Origin: Hyphomicrobium sp. ghe19
Lineage (GTDB): Bacteria > Pseudomonadota > Alphaproteobacteria > Rhizobiales > Hyphomicrobiaceae
Assembly (NCBI RefSeq): GCF_902712875.1
Contig: NZ_LR743509.1
Location: 1,116,001 to 1,180,000 of the forward strand
Length of the DNA: 64,000 nucleotides
Direction: 5' to 3'
How positions within the stretch are numbered: position 1 is the stretch's first letter; every line of letters begins with the position of its first letter. Position numbers and translations under genes: made by a program. Below, piece by piece: positions 1 to 8,357 of this stretch. The notes beneath the pieces were generated by a model. That model saw nothing but the letters and a program-made list of their open reading frames with translations. It was not told where the DNA came from and searched no databases.

Positions 1-838
1 AAGCTGTCGGGCGTCCGTACTGCTTGAAGGCATGTTCGATGACGCCCGCAAGGCTCGTCGACACCGTGCCGAAGAAGCCTCGCGTCGCGTCGCGGATTTC
101 ATCGATCGTATAGCCGCCTTCCGCCGGAGGTAGGGGAGCCGGGGGCGGGAACGGCAGTCCTTCATTCGGCTGCGTCATGGCGACGACCGGCGGCCCGCTC
201 GCATTATTGGGCTTCGTGCTCGCGGTCCAGCCTTCCGACGGCGCTGGAGCCGCTTTCGCTGCGACTTCGGGCGGCGGGCTCTTTTTGGCTTTTGGCGCAG
301 CGCTCGGTGCCGGACTTTGCGGCGTATTCTGAACCGGCTTCGAAGGCGCGGCGGGCGCGGCCGAGGCGACGGGCTTTTGGGGCTGGGCGTTACGCTGGGC
401 CTCGGCGATCTTCTCATCGAGGCGCTTCAGCATGTAGTCGGACTTGCTCTTGATGACCGTATTCAGCTCGTCGGCGGCGGCGTGCAATTCCTGCAGCTTC
501 GCGCAATCGGGCTGTACGCCCTCTGGCACGCGGCCGAGCGAATCCACGCGCAGCAACAGCGCGCTGCTCTTCTGGTCGAGGTCATCGAGCGTCGCGTCCT
601 GGATCGCGTCCAGGGCCACGTTTTCGTAATCGGTGTCGCTGAGGTTGAGAGCGGCCCGATAGCGTTGCATCCGTTCCTGAAGTTTGGGCTGCGCCTCAAG
701 CGTCAGCGTTCTGAGGCTCGCTCCCGATTGGTCGATTGCGGCCGCGAAATCTTTCGTGGTGCAGGGCTCAGCAGCCGCGGCCTGTCCGGCGACAGCCAGC
801 GAGGCGGCAAGAGCAAAGAGAGCTGGCAACAATCGCAT
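1..838 (-). CDS. Exported Pro/Ala-rich protein, C-terminal DUF1134-like region, partial
   Basis: Open from an ATG at 838 to the window edge, so at least 279 residues are seen and the C-terminus is missing. It opens with a signal peptide (hydrophobic stretch about residues 3-24, ending AAAAEP). A helical region rich in Leu, Asp and Gln follows to about residue 150, then a Pro/Ala/Lys linker of about 80 residues. The last 40 visible residues (IDEIRDATRGFFGTVSTSLA and onward to HAFKQYGRPTA) resemble the start of DUF1134, the domain of the envelope-integrity protein EipA. That protein is normally short and lacks such a long N-terminal region. If correct, this is a periplasmic envelope protein. 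The domain call rests on a partial match; the exported, low-complexity character is read directly from the sequence. Confidence 0.7.
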   Translation of the reverse strand, partial: MRLLPALFALAASLAVAGQAAAAEPCTTKDFAAAIDQSGASLRTLTLEAQPKLQERMQRYRAALNLSDTDYENVALDAIQDATLDDLDQKSSALLLRVDSLGRVPEGVQPDCAKLQELHAAADELNTVIKSKSDYMLKRLDEKIAEAQRNAQPQKPVASAAPAAPSKPVQNTPQSPAPSAAPKAKKSPPPEVAAKAAPAPSEGWTASTKPNNASGPPVVAMTQPNEGLPFPPPAPLPPAEGGYTIDEIRDATRGFFGTVSTSLAGVIEHAFKQYGRPTA

Positions 839-918
839 AAGTCAGAAACTCCGGTGGTGTTGCCGTGCGGCGCACTCAAAACGACTAGCGCGAGCGGAAC
901 GGGGGCTGCAGGCTTCCT

Positions 919-1329
919 CTAACGTCGTGGCAGAGATTTGGCGGCGAGACGCGCCATGAACCGAGGAGTGTCGACGACAATTCGCGTGTGCACGCCGGAT
1001 CCAATCTGTTCGGCCCCGTCGCTGGCAGAGACATCGAAGGTCAGCTTGCGTCCGTCGACCGCTTTTAAGGTTGCTTTCGCTGTAACGGTGAAGCCGATCG
1101 GGGTCGGAGCAGTATGCGCTACGTTGAGATGGACGCCCAGGCTCTGGTGATCATCCGGCAGATGCCCGTCTAGACAGTCGACGGCTGCTGCCTCCATCAA
1201 GGCTATGAGCATCGGACTTGCGAAGACGGGGACGTCACCGCTGCCGACCTTCGTCGCGAGGCGCTCTTCAGTGACAAGGGCGCTCGCCGATCCTTCAAGG
1301 CCCACCTTCAACGATGATAAATCAGCCAT
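919..1329 (-). CDS. FlK-like thioesterase (hotdog fold)
   Basis: A 136-residue protein with the layout of the fluoroacetyl-CoA thioesterase (FlK-like) branch of the hotdog superfamily. The pattern is an N-terminal VTEE segment, the central helix SPMLIALMEAAAVDCL carrying the likely catalytic Glu, then SLGVHLNVAHTAPTP with the likely catalytic His, and a C-terminal beta region ending in IGSGVHTRIVVD. Relatives hydrolyse small acyl-CoA thioesters in the cytoplasm; the substrate here cannot be deduced. No signal peptide. The ATG at 1329 has GGAG about nine bases upstream. It is followed, in the same direction, by the DUF1134-like gene about 80 bp on. Confidence 0.75.
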   Translation of the reverse strand: MADLSSLKVGLEGSASALVTEERLATKVGSGDVPVFASPMLIALMEAAAVDCLDGHLPDDHQSLGVHLNVAHTAPTPIGFTVTAKATLKAVDGRKLTFDVSASDGAEQIGSGVHTRIVVDTPRFMARLAAKSLPRR

Positions 1330-1513
1330 TTCAGCCCGCTCCTATTCACCCTGCAGGCCATAAGGTGCGAAATCTGCCAGATCAATAGGGAGGATGAATG
1401 ATAGGCTATATGCGACGTTAACCTCGTTTGGCCGATGCGATGCACAACGCTCCGTCGCGCGCTCAAGATGCGGCGGTGATTAGAAGGGTTCTGTCTGACC
1501 TCAGGGGAGACGC

Positions 1514-1795
1514 GTGCTTCACCGCTTTCGCTGGTTCGTGATCGCATTTTCGATGGTGCTGGCTCTCGCGCCATTCGCCGGCATTGCCGGGGCCGCTCTC
1601 CTCGCGCTGGTCGCCGGATGCGAGATCAATGACGCTGCGAGAAACGCTTGCTTTGCGTTCGGCGTTGACCTTGGCCCGTGGTTGTCCAGCCTGTCGATGA
1701 CTGGGGCGCTCGGCAATATCACGCTTCCGGCTTTAGCCGCTGTTCTAATGTTTTGGGCCGTTGTCGAGAGCGCATGCGTTTTGTTCCGGCGATAG
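1514..1795 (+). CDS. Small membrane protein, unknown
   Basis: A 93-residue protein that I do not recognise. Two hydrophobic segments (about residues 8-34 and 66-89) flank a short loop with two Cys, suggesting an inner-membrane hairpin. The start is a GTG at 1514 preceded by CAGGGGAGA, a good ribosome site. It ends four bases before the convergent exported gene at 1800-2270. Function cannot be inferred. Confidence 0.55.
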   Translation: MLHRFRWFVIAFSMVLALAPFAGIAGAALLALVAGCEINDAARNACFAFGVDLGPWLSSLSMTGALGNITLPALAAVLMFWAVVESACVLFRR

Positions 1796-1799
1796 CCTA

Positions 1800-2270
1800 T
1801 CAAGGCCGGGAAAATTCCAACAATCCCGGGAAGGCCGTGCCCTTGGGGCCGATTTCCGTCAAGGCTGCCGCGCAGCTTTCATCGATGATGACCTTGCACT
1901 GGTTCGGATCTTCCTCCCGAACGCAATGTTTGACCCTGATCCAGGCGTCGTAAATCTTCTTTTGCTGCGCCTTGAATTCCTCGAGCTCGGCGTCCGCGTA
2001 GAGGGCGGGGAGCGCTGACGCTTTGTCGGTTACCTTCGCACCCGTGCAGAGTTCAGAGGCGCCCAACGCCTGACCGTAGCGGGACCCCGTGTCTCGCGGC
2101 GTCAAGCGGGCGGTCGCAACGGCTGCGCGGGTGGTGCCCACGATGTCCTCGGGAGGCTCGGCGGCAGCCGCTTCCCAGGACGTGCTCCCCCAGACCATGC
2201 TCCCAAAGGCCATGCTCGCCGCTATCGCACCGATTAGAGATCCCAGGCCCTTTTGACGCCCAAGGGACAT
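1800..2270 (-). CDS. Exported protein of unknown function
   Basis: A 156-residue protein. The ATG at 2270 is preferred because GGAGG lies five bases upstream; an upstream in-frame GTG would put the ribosome site inside the gene. A signal peptide occupies about residues 1-37 (hydrophobic SLIGAIAASMAFGSMV, cleavage after AAAA). The mature part has four Cys in two pairs (ELCTG, VKHCV, NQCKV, ESCAA), suggesting disulfides, and a charged helix (ELEEFKAQQKKIYDAW). I recognise no family. Likely periplasmic. Confidence 0.6.
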   Translation of the reverse strand: MSLGRQKGLGSLIGAIAASMAFGSMVWGSTSWEAAAAEPPEDIVGTTRAAVATARLTPRDTGSRYGQALGASELCTGAKVTDKASALPALYADAELEEFKAQQKKIYDAWIRVKHCVREEDPNQCKVIIDESCAAALTEIGPKGTAFPGLLEFSRP

Positions 2271-2282
2271 CGCTTCCTCCAC

Positions 2283-2574
2283 GCCGATTGTATCGGCAAG
2301 TTTATGGTGTTCCGCACCTGATCCCCATGCCGGTAAGGGAACGCCTCAGCTCAGCTCAGCTCAGGCTCGACCAGTTTCCCTTCGTCCGAAAATGAGGGCT
2401 ACGCCTATACTTTTTAGTAAGTAGACCCGAATCCGCATTTCCGCAGTATCGCCGAACGCTTATATCGTCGCCGGGCATGCGAATGCGCAACACCCGTCTT
2501 TATCTTTGCTGCCGGGCAGGGATATAGTTTTTTGCGGGCCGGCTTCTTTATAGCGCCGTCCAAGGAGAATTCAG
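2283..2574. other. Intergenic region with a short tandem repeat
   Basis: No gene is supported here. It contains about four head-to-tail copies of CTCAG near 2343-2364 and AT-richer stretches near 2410-2425 and 2519-2550. These probably hold the promoters of the divergent genes at 2270 (minus) and 2575 (plus). No operator was recognised. Confidence 0.4.
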
Positions 2575-3012
2575 ATGACGTCACGCTTTCTGGTTTCGGC
2601 AGCAGTGTTCGCGACATTCGTTGCCGTGGGCGCGAGCCCGAGCTTTGCACTTTCGACCAAAGAATGCAGCGTGAAGTACCAGGCAGCGAAGTCTGCCGGC
2701 ACTTTGAACGGCGAGACCTGGAACGAATTCCGGAAGAAGGAATGCGCGGGTGGCGAGGCGGCTGCTCCGGCAACGACCGAGGAGAAGCCCGCAGCCAAAA
2801 CCGAGACGACAGCTCCGGCCTCAGGCGGCTCTGCTGTCTTCCCCAAGGCAATCGACACAAAATATTCCAAGGAGACGGCGGGCAAGGCCCGGATGCACAC
2901 CTGCCTCGATCAATACAGGGCCAACAAGGCGAACAACGGCAATGGTGGGCTCAAGTGGATCCAGAAGGGCGGTGGCTATTACAGCCAGTGCAACGCGTCG
3001 TTGAAGAAGTAA
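2575..3012 (+). CDS. PsiF-like exported protein
   Basis: A 145-residue protein with a signal peptide (residues 1-26, cleaved after SFA). An ECSVKYQAAKSAGTLNGETW segment containing paired Cys resembles the PsiF repeat (C.....AA...L.G..R..F...C). A Pro/Ala/Thr linker follows, then a second Cys-containing helical segment (MHTCLDQYRANKANN). Proteins with this repeat are small, periplasmic and of unclear role; psiF in E. coli is phosphate-starvation induced. The ATG follows AAGGAG at a good distance. A strong terminator follows at 3057-3085. Confidence 0.65.
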   Translation: MTSRFLVSAAVFATFVAVGASPSFALSTKECSVKYQAAKSAGTLNGETWNEFRKKECAGGEAAAPATTEEKPAAKTETTAPASGGSAVFPKAIDTKYSKETAGKARMHTCLDQYRANKANNGNGGLKWIQKGGGYYSQCNASLKK

Positions 3013-3056
3013 TCAACGCCGCAGCTTCTCTTGACGAACAATTCTCCTGAAACGGT

Positions 3057-3085
3057 AACGGCGAGATTTTATCTCGCCGTTTTTG
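3057..3085 (+). terminator. Rho-independent terminator after the PsiF-like gene
   Basis: A perfect stem formed by AACGGCGAGAT and ATCTCGCCGTT with a TTT loop, followed by TTTTGTTTT. It sits 45 bp after the stop of the PsiF-like gene and before the convergent small membrane gene, so it may serve both strands. Confidence 0.85.
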
Positions 3086-3110
3086 TTTTCTGACGATTGT
3101 GCGGCCGGTC

Positions 3111-3395
3111 TCAGCGCTTCGTGAGGCGGTCGCGCTGCCAAGTGAGGAACATCACGGTGACGAGCGCTGTCAGGAACATCGTTCCCAGGATTGCCGGCTG
3201 ACGCATGAACGCGCGCCAGACATCGAACCCTTCGAGCCATCCGCCGCGGTTCGTCAGCACGTTGTTCAATACCAAAATGGCGAACGCGACCAGCGATGTC
3301 AGTCCTGTTGCGATGACGGCTTCAACGAGCCTTTTCGTCATTCGAGGTACGGATATCGAATTGCGTCCAATGGCGAGTTGGGTCCGGTCCGACAT
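3111..3395 (-). CDS. Small membrane protein, unknown
   Basis: A 94-residue protein with two predicted transmembrane segments (about residues 24-46 and 68-85). Both ends are basic, and the polar loop contains GGWLEGFDVWRAFM. The ATG at 3395 has GAGGAG a few bases upstream. No family recognised. The short length and two-segment hairpin are typical of uncharacterised inner-membrane proteins of this group. Confidence 0.6.
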   Translation of the reverse strand: MSDRTQLAIGRNSISVPRMTKRLVEAVIATGLTSLVAFAILVLNNVLTNRGGWLEGFDVWRAFMRQPAILGTMFLTALVTVMFLTWQRDRLTKR

Positions 3396-3700
3396 TATGT
3401 GCTCCTCTTGAGTTTCGGCGAAGGGGGCACGGCGATCGCCACGGAGCCCCGGATTTATTCTCCCTATTTACCAGATTCGCTCCCTCAACGTGGCATAGGC
3501 GAGGCGTTTGCCGATGTTCGCCGGCGGCGGGCTTATGCCAATTCTGATGTTTTCATCGCCTGTAACCTCGCGGCGAAACGAAATGCTCACCATGTTTCGG
3601 CTTGCGGCAGCGGGGCTTGCGGCGGTCGCGCTAGATTCATTGCGATGCTCGCAACGAGGGGGCATTCGCGCTGATAAACAACAAGGTGAATGGGTGAGCT
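3396..3700. other. Gap without a supported gene
   Basis: About 300 bp between a minus-strand membrane protein and a plus-strand exported protein. One reading frame starts at an ATG near 3580 with a hydrophobic stretch, but it runs out of frame into the next gene and lacks a convincing ribosome site. I see nothing else. Confidence 0.35.
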
Positions 3701-3958
3701 ATGAGGACCGCTGTTCGTATCGCGACCGCGTTGGTGCTTCCGGTGCTGCTTTCGAATGCCGCCGCCAGCGGGGATTCGATATTTGACGTCGAGCACGCAC
3801 GTGCGGAGTACCGCTCCGGTCGACTGACGCCTGAAAATGCGGATCTCATGGACCGGTGGGGTTGGCCGAGCGGCTGTTATTCGCGCCCCTGTTTCGCGAC
3901 ACCGCCTCCGGACAGACCTTTCTACGTTCGCCGCCCGGATTGGCGAGCCCGCCGGTAA
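3701..3958 (+). CDS. Small exported protein, ARA/RWG family
   Basis: An 85-residue protein with a signal peptide (residues 1-23). Just after cleavage comes the core VEHARAEYRSGRLTPENADL followed by MDRWGW. This matches the core of four other small exported proteins in the window (17351, 17821, 18256, 58262), in the form VE.ARA..R.G.L.....L..RWG. The tail is rich in Pro and Arg with two Cys. Function unknown. It lies 62 bp upstream of the msrB start. Confidence 0.6.
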   Translation: MRTAVRIATALVLPVLLSNAAASGDSIFDVEHARAEYRSGRLTPENADLMDRWGWPSGCYSRPCFATPPPDRPFYVRRPDWRARR

Positions 3959-4020
3959 CGGCGGCCAACGTCCAAGCGTATGCACTTGAAGGTCAACAGT
4001 GGTTGGACGATATAGGACGC

Positions 4021-4458
4021 ATGGACAAGAAAACGATGCCGATGGACGAGTCTGAGTGGCGGAAGCGATTGTCGCCCGAGCAGTATCGGGTGCTGCGTGA
4101 AAAGGGTACCGAGCCGCCATTCACAGGCGAGTATCTGGAAGTCGACAGCGACGGCACGTTTACGTGCGCGGCGTGCGGCAACCCGCTGTTCTCGTCGGAC
4201 GCGAAATTCGACTCAGGCACGGGTTGGCCGTCGTTCGACGAGGCGATTCCCGGCGCGGTCGAATATCATACCGACACCACGCACGGCATGGTTCGCACCG
4301 AGATTACATGTGCGCGTTGCGGCTCGCATCTCGGCCACGTTTTTGACGATGGCCCGACCGAGAGCGGCAAGCGTTATTGCATCAACTCCGTGTGCCTCAA
4401 TCTCGACGAGGCTGGCGACGGCAGCGCCGGTGGAACCGAAGCGACGGGTAAGAAGTAA
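4021..4458 (+). CDS. msrB: Peptide-methionine (R)-S-oxide reductase MsrB
   Basis: A 145-residue enzyme that reduces methionine-R-sulfoxide in proteins. Zinc pairs are C49/C52 and C97/C100, the GTGWPSF motif is at 66-72, and the catalytic Cys is C120 in RYCINS. There is no signal peptide, so it is probably cytosolic. The reading frame stays open further upstream, but homology begins near this ATG; an ATG 15 bases later is also possible. It follows the small exported ARA/RWG protein in the same direction. Confidence 0.92.
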   Translation: MDKKTMPMDESEWRKRLSPEQYRVLREKGTEPPFTGEYLEVDSDGTFTCAACGNPLFSSDAKFDSGTGWPSFDEAIPGAVEYHTDTTHGMVRTEITCARCGSHLGHVFDDGPTESGKRYCINSVCLNLDEAGDGSAGGTEATGKK

Positions 4459-4564
4459 AGCCCGGGGGCATTTCTTCCCGCTTACGTGTGCGTGTCCTCG
4501 TGTTCGTGCCGGCGAACTTTCCTTGTCGCGCGGATCCAGAGAGCCAAGTAAGCGACCATCAGGA

Positions 4565-5419
4565 TCAGGCCCGAGGCTTTCCTACTTTGCCTGCGGGCGA
4601 GACCAGCTCTTGAAAGGCCATGGCGGCGGCCGGGGCGCGGACTTTGCCTTCGTGAATGAAGTAGACGAAGACGTCGCGCGGTTTCTGCGGGGGCTTGTTC
4701 TTCGGATCGATCACCGGAATATCTTGCGGTACGCTGCCGGATGCCCACACCTTCGCGCGTTCGGCCCACTCGGCGAGCGCCTTCGGCTTGTATGCCGTCG
4801 GGATCGTGTCATTGCCTTTCTGCAGCCGCGCGTAAACAAAATCGGCCGTGACGTCGGCGATCGCGGGGTAAGTCGCGTGATCGGCGAAGACGATGGCGAC
4901 TGATTTCTTCCGCGCGAGTTCTATGAATTCGGGCGTGCAGAATGAGGGATGGCGCGGTTCCACGGCATGTCTCAAATTGAGCCCGCCGATCTTCGCGGGC
5001 AAGAGATCGAGGAAGGCACCGAAGTCTGCTTCGTCGAACTTTTTTGTCGGTGCGAATTGCCAGAGCAGGGGCCCGAGCTTCGTTCCAAGTTCGGTTATGC
5101 CGGAATCGATGAAACGCAAGATCGAATCCCCCGCCTCCGCCAAGACGCGGCGGTTCGTCGTGTAGCGGGGCCCTTTCAAGGAAAAGACAAAATTATCGGG
5201 ACTTTCCTTGGCCCAGCTTGCGAACGTCGCCGGTTTTTGTGTGCGGTAGTAGGTGCCGTTGACCTCAATCGTGGCGAGATGGTGGCTGGCGTATGGCAGC
5301 TCTTTTGAATGGGGAAGGCCATCGGGGTAGAATACGCCGCGCCACGGTTCGAACGTCCATCCGCCGATACCGGCGCGGATACTGGCGCGGGTACTGGCGG
5401 TTGCGCTTTTACGGGGCAT
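4565..5419 (-). CDS. DUF72 family protein (TIM-barrel-like)
   Basis: A 284-residue member of the DUF72 (YecE-like) family. The family opening appears as AGIGGWTFEPWRGVFYPDGL, followed by the conserved IEVNGTYYR, FSLKGPRYTT, LLWQFAPT and AVEPRHPSF segments. A C-terminal VFVYFIHEG replaces the usual YFNN..G. The fold is a TIM barrel; the biochemical role is not established. Convergent with msrB. Confidence 0.88.
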   Translation of the reverse strand: MPRKSATASTRASIRAGIGGWTFEPWRGVFYPDGLPHSKELPYASHHLATIEVNGTYYRTQKPATFASWAKESPDNFVFSLKGPRYTTNRRVLAEAGDSILRFIDSGITELGTKLGPLLWQFAPTKKFDEADFGAFLDLLPAKIGGLNLRHAVEPRHPSFCTPEFIELARKKSVAIVFADHATYPAIADVTADFVYARLQKGNDTIPTAYKPKALAEWAERAKVWASGSVPQDIPVIDPKNKPPQKPRDVFVYFIHEGKVRAPAAAMAFQELVSPAGKVGKPRA

Positions 5420-5639
5420 CGTGCGAGGCCCGTGCCGTTTTCTCGATGTAAGGAACGTCGATCATCGGGTCCAGCGAATCGCCTAGTTTGGATGGAACGG
5501 TTTTTCCCGCGACCTCGGGGCGCATCAAAGATATTCGCGGATATGCCATCTCGGCGTTTTTCCGCCGATCAATTATCATTCCTGGTTCGGGCCGGGGCAA
5601 GAAGAGTAATTTGCTACCGTTGGGATCAAACTTAGAAAC

Positions 5640-6677
5640 ATGACTGCCGAGGATGTGGCGCAAACGGCTGGTCTTTCTGTTGCGGGCTTCGCGCGCTGGG
5701 GCACGGGCGCGTCGAATCGCGAGAGAAATTTCTACATCGCGCTCGCATGCGCTGCGCTCTTACACGCTTCGTTTTTCATAAGCGCCGCCAACAATGGCCA
5801 CGCCAAGCGTCTGGGCAGCGAAAAAGGCGCCGACGATGCGATCAGCGTTTCGCTGGTTACGGAAGCCGATCTCAAGAGCCGCGCGATGGCTGACGAGCCG
5901 GTGACGCCGCCTCCCGGTCCGCAGGCGCCCACGCAGGAAGCTCAGCCGCCGCCGCAGCCGGTTCCAACTCCGAAGCCGGAAGAAGCCAAGCAACAGCCCC
6001 AGCCTGAGCAGCCTCCCCCTCCGCCGCAACAGCAGGAGAAGCCGCAGCCGGAAACGCCTCCGGATATGCCGGAGGAAGTAGCGGAGCCTGATCCGGTGAA
6101 GCCCACTCAGGAGGCCGCGGCCAAGCCGGAAGAAGTCAGTCCGGAAAGCATCCCTCCGGAGCTCTTCTCGCTGGAGACGGAAGATCCTTCGAAGATGCAG
6201 AGCAGCGATAAGCCGACGCCGAAGCCGGAGGCTAAGCCCGAAACCAAGCCAGAAGCCAAAAAGCCGACACCCAGCAAGTCGGCGTCCAAGCCGCCCGCGA
6301 AGCCGCAAAAGAAGAACCTGGCGGCTCTCGATCTTTCGACACCGATGGCGCCGTCATTCGGCGGCGGGGGCGGAGCCGCATTCCAGCGGCCGCCCGGCAT
6401 CACGCGATCGGGCCTCAATGATGCGTTTGCCCGGGCGGTTATCCGCGCGTTGCAACAGACGATGCCGCAGCTCACGGGGGCGCTCGGCCGCGTGACGGTC
6501 CGGATTTTGCTTTCGGAAAGCGGGAACGTAGTTGAGGTGAAGCTGCTGTCCGGCGCGAAGGATCCGTCGCTCAGTCAGGACGTTGTGTTTGCCGCCAAGC
6601 AGACGAGCTATCCGATACCGCCTGCCGGTTCCAATCTCGCCGACCGCACGTTCATGGTCACCTATATTTACGACTGA
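5640..6677 (+). CDS. TonB/TolA-like energy-transducing protein
   Basis: A 345-residue protein. A short cytoplasmic N-terminus leads into one transmembrane segment (about residues 30-47), then a 190-residue periplasmic Pro/Glu/Lys/Gln linker with many P-K-P-E and PPP runs. A C-terminal TonB-type domain follows (about residues 255-345: GRVTVRILLSESGNVVEVKL, ending MVTYIYD). Such proteins couple the proton gradient, via ExbBD or TolQR, to outer-membrane transport or integrity. No exbB/exbD or receptor gene is adjacent, so the partner is unknown. Confidence 0.8.
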   Translation: MTAEDVAQTAGLSVAGFARWGTGASNRERNFYIALACAALLHASFFISAANNGHAKRLGSEKGADDAISVSLVTEADLKSRAMADEPVTPPPGPQAPTQEAQPPPQPVPTPKPEEAKQQPQPEQPPPPPQQQEKPQPETPPDMPEEVAEPDPVKPTQEAAAKPEEVSPESIPPELFSLETEDPSKMQSSDKPTPKPEAKPETKPEAKKPTPSKSASKPPAKPQKKNLAALDLSTPMAPSFGGGGGAAFQRPPGITRSGLNDAFARAVIRALQQTMPQLTGALGRVTVRILLSESGNVVEVKLLSGAKDPSLSQDVVFAAKQTSYPIPPAGSNLADRTFMVTYIYD

Positions 6678-6759
6678 GATCGTTCATTCGTCGTGCGGTT
6701 TGACGCCGAAGCGCGGAGCACCGCTCGTGCGTCCAGTCATGCGATGCAATAAGATTTGA

Positions 6760-6882
6760 TCAGCGAGGATATTCGGTCGGGAAGCTTGTGTCCGCTGCGT
6801 GCGTGGCCGACGAAACGGCCAAGCCGACAATCGTCAAGATGAGGAGAGCAAGGAGGAAGATAGCGTCGGTCTTTTCCGTCAT
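6760..6882 (-). CDS. Small single-pass membrane or exported peptide
   Basis: About 40 residues from the ATG at 6882, which has TTGGAG about six bases upstream: MTEKTD, a hydrophobic segment (IFLLALLILTIVGLAVSS), then ATHAADTSFPTEYPR. The frame stays open to an ATG at 7011, but the downstream start has the better ribosome site and yields a typical signal or anchor peptide. No family recognised. Confidence 0.45.
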   Translation of the reverse strand: MTEKTDAIFLLALLILTIVGLAVSSATHAADTSFPTEYPR

Positions 6883-7080
6883 GATCGCTCCAAATCGTTC
6901 ATCGATGCAGCGAATGATCCGCCGTCGATCCAACTTGTGCGTGACCTCGAAAAGTTTCTTCAGACGTTGAGACAAGGGTAAGTTCGACTCAGGCTTGGTC
7001 TCAATAGTCAAAGTGAAGCAGCGTCGACGATACGCTGAACGCGTGGCGCCGGCGCTGCATTATGCGATTTCAAAATGCGA

Positions 7081-7212
7081 TTAGCGCTGCGGAGCGTCTT
7101 GAGAAACCGATGCTGGTCCACCGAGCTTCATCGGTGTGTATTCCGGCGCCTCGCGACGGCAGGCTCCAAGCATCAACGCGGCAATGCATATTCCAAGAGC
7201 GGCGACTTTCAT
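7081..7212 (-). CDS. 43-residue lipoprotein
   Basis: Read from the ATG at 7212, with GGGAGA upstream, to TAA at 7081-7083. It begins MKVAALGICIAALMLGAC, a short basic start and hydrophobic core ending in a lipobox (LGAC, Cys 18). A 25-residue polar tail follows (RREAPEYTPMKLGGP and on). The size and layout resemble very short envelope lipoproteins, but no specific family match is clear. It lies between two unrelated small genes. Confidence 0.65.
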   Translation of the reverse strand: MKVAALGICIAALMLGACRREAPEYTPMKLGGPASVSQDAPQR

Positions 7213-7393
7213 TGGTCTTCTCCCGGTGTGCTGACTGCGGTGGGTAAGATGAATGAGTGCAGTCGACTAACGTCTAGTCGATTAAGGTTGTTCCCAGGTT
7301 ACCAAGTGCGCTGAATAAACGGCGTCCGCCTTCTCTCGACCATGCTCCAGCCATTGTGGCCCGGTTTAATCCGATCCGTTCTCATCGTCGCGA

Positions 7394-8005
7394 GTGCTCT
7401 GCATGTCAGCGCGTCTTCGCCATCCCGCCTTCATTCTATCTGTTCTCGGATTGTTGTCCGGGCTGGCCGGCAGCACGCTGATCGGCGGCAATTACGGCGC
7501 GGCTCCGCACCCGGCCATCTACCTCGTTCTCACCGGACTGTGGTTCGGCCTGGTCGTGGGTTTTGGCGTCTGGGGCTTTGGCCAGATTTCCAGCAGCGTG
7601 GCATCCGTCGCCGGCGCGCTCACTGCCGTCCTGACAACGTGGATTGCGTGGGAAGCGGCGGTCAACGTCGCGATCCAGATCGATGGGCCGTTGTTCGAGG
7701 CAACAGGGCCCAGTGCGCTGAAGTCCTACGTTGCGGGCTTCGTCGCTGGTGCTGTCGGCGCCGGGATAACTTGGACCGGAGCGGCTTTTCACGTGCCTTC
7801 GCTAAGAACCAAGCTCGCTTGCGTCAGCGTTGTCGCTGCTGGTGCTGTTCTCGGCTTGTTGTTGCCGATGACGAATACATATGACAGCGGCGCGGTCTTA
7901 TTGATCCCATGGCAAATCGCGGTCGCGGGATTGCTTGGCCTCAATATGCTACCCTTGGGTGGCCGGAGCCCGGGGCTCCCCCCGGTATTTGCTTCCGACG
8001 GCTGA
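7394..8005 (+). CDS. Multi-pass membrane protein, unknown
   Basis: A 203-residue protein with about six hydrophobic segments and few charges. It starts at GTG 7394, or more likely ATG 7403. The glycine- and alanine-rich helices suggest an inner-membrane protein. I do not recognise a family; neighbours (an exported protein and an MFS transporter) give no clear clue. Confidence 0.55.
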   Translation: MLCMSARLRHPAFILSVLGLLSGLAGSTLIGGNYGAAPHPAIYLVLTGLWFGLVVGFGVWGFGQISSSVASVAGALTAVLTTWIAWEAAVNVAIQIDGPLFEATGPSALKSYVAGFVAGAVGAGITWTGAAFHVPSLRTKLACVSVVAAGAVLGLLLPMTNTYDSGAVLLIPWQIAVAGLLGLNMLPLGGRSPGLPPVFASDG

Positions 8006-8025
8006 CTTGGCCGGGAGGATGTTCA

Positions 8026-8313
8026 ATGTTTGCTCGGATGACGTGCGCCGCATTGATTGCGGGAATTCTGATCGCGCCGGTCGTGTCTGCTACTGCGGCC
8101 TACGCCGATGCCATCTCGGAAGAATCCGCCGGATCAATTGAAGAGCTCCTGAAGTCGGGCTGGGAGATCGCGGGCTACGCCAGCAATTTCGACAACCGGT
8201 CGACCTTCATTCTGTTCAAGAAGCCCAACGAAAATTATCTCGTCCAATGCCTCGCCGGCTACGACGTCACGCGATCCCCCCGCGTGTTTCATAACTGCTA
8301 CCGGTTGCGGTAA
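8026..8313 (+). CDS. Small exported protein, unknown
   Basis: A 95-residue protein from the ATG at 8026, preceded by CGGGAGG. Signal peptide about residues 1-27 (ending ATAAYADA). The mature part has EELLKSGWEIAGYASNFDNR, FILFKKPNENYLVQC and a second Cys near the C-terminus, suggesting one disulfide. It reads like a small periplasmic domain. No family name can be given. Confidence 0.6.
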   Translation: MFARMTCAALIAGILIAPVVSATAAYADAISEESAGSIEELLKSGWEIAGYASNFDNRSTFILFKKPNENYLVQCLAGYDVTRSPRVFHNCYRLR

Positions 8314-8357
8314 GGGCGGCTTCGGCGTAAGTCGCTCAGGGGTCTTGGGCGTGGGGA

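Noticed and set aside
4482..4559. Possible 25-residue membrane peptide (minus strand) after the DUF72 gene
   Set aside because: MVAYLALWIRATRKV looks like a short membrane anchor, but there is no good ribosome site and no independent support.
5409..5663. 84-residue minus-strand frame upstream of the DUF72 gene
   Set aside because: It overlaps the start of both the DUF72 gene and the TonB-like gene and lacks a hydrophobic or conserved segment.
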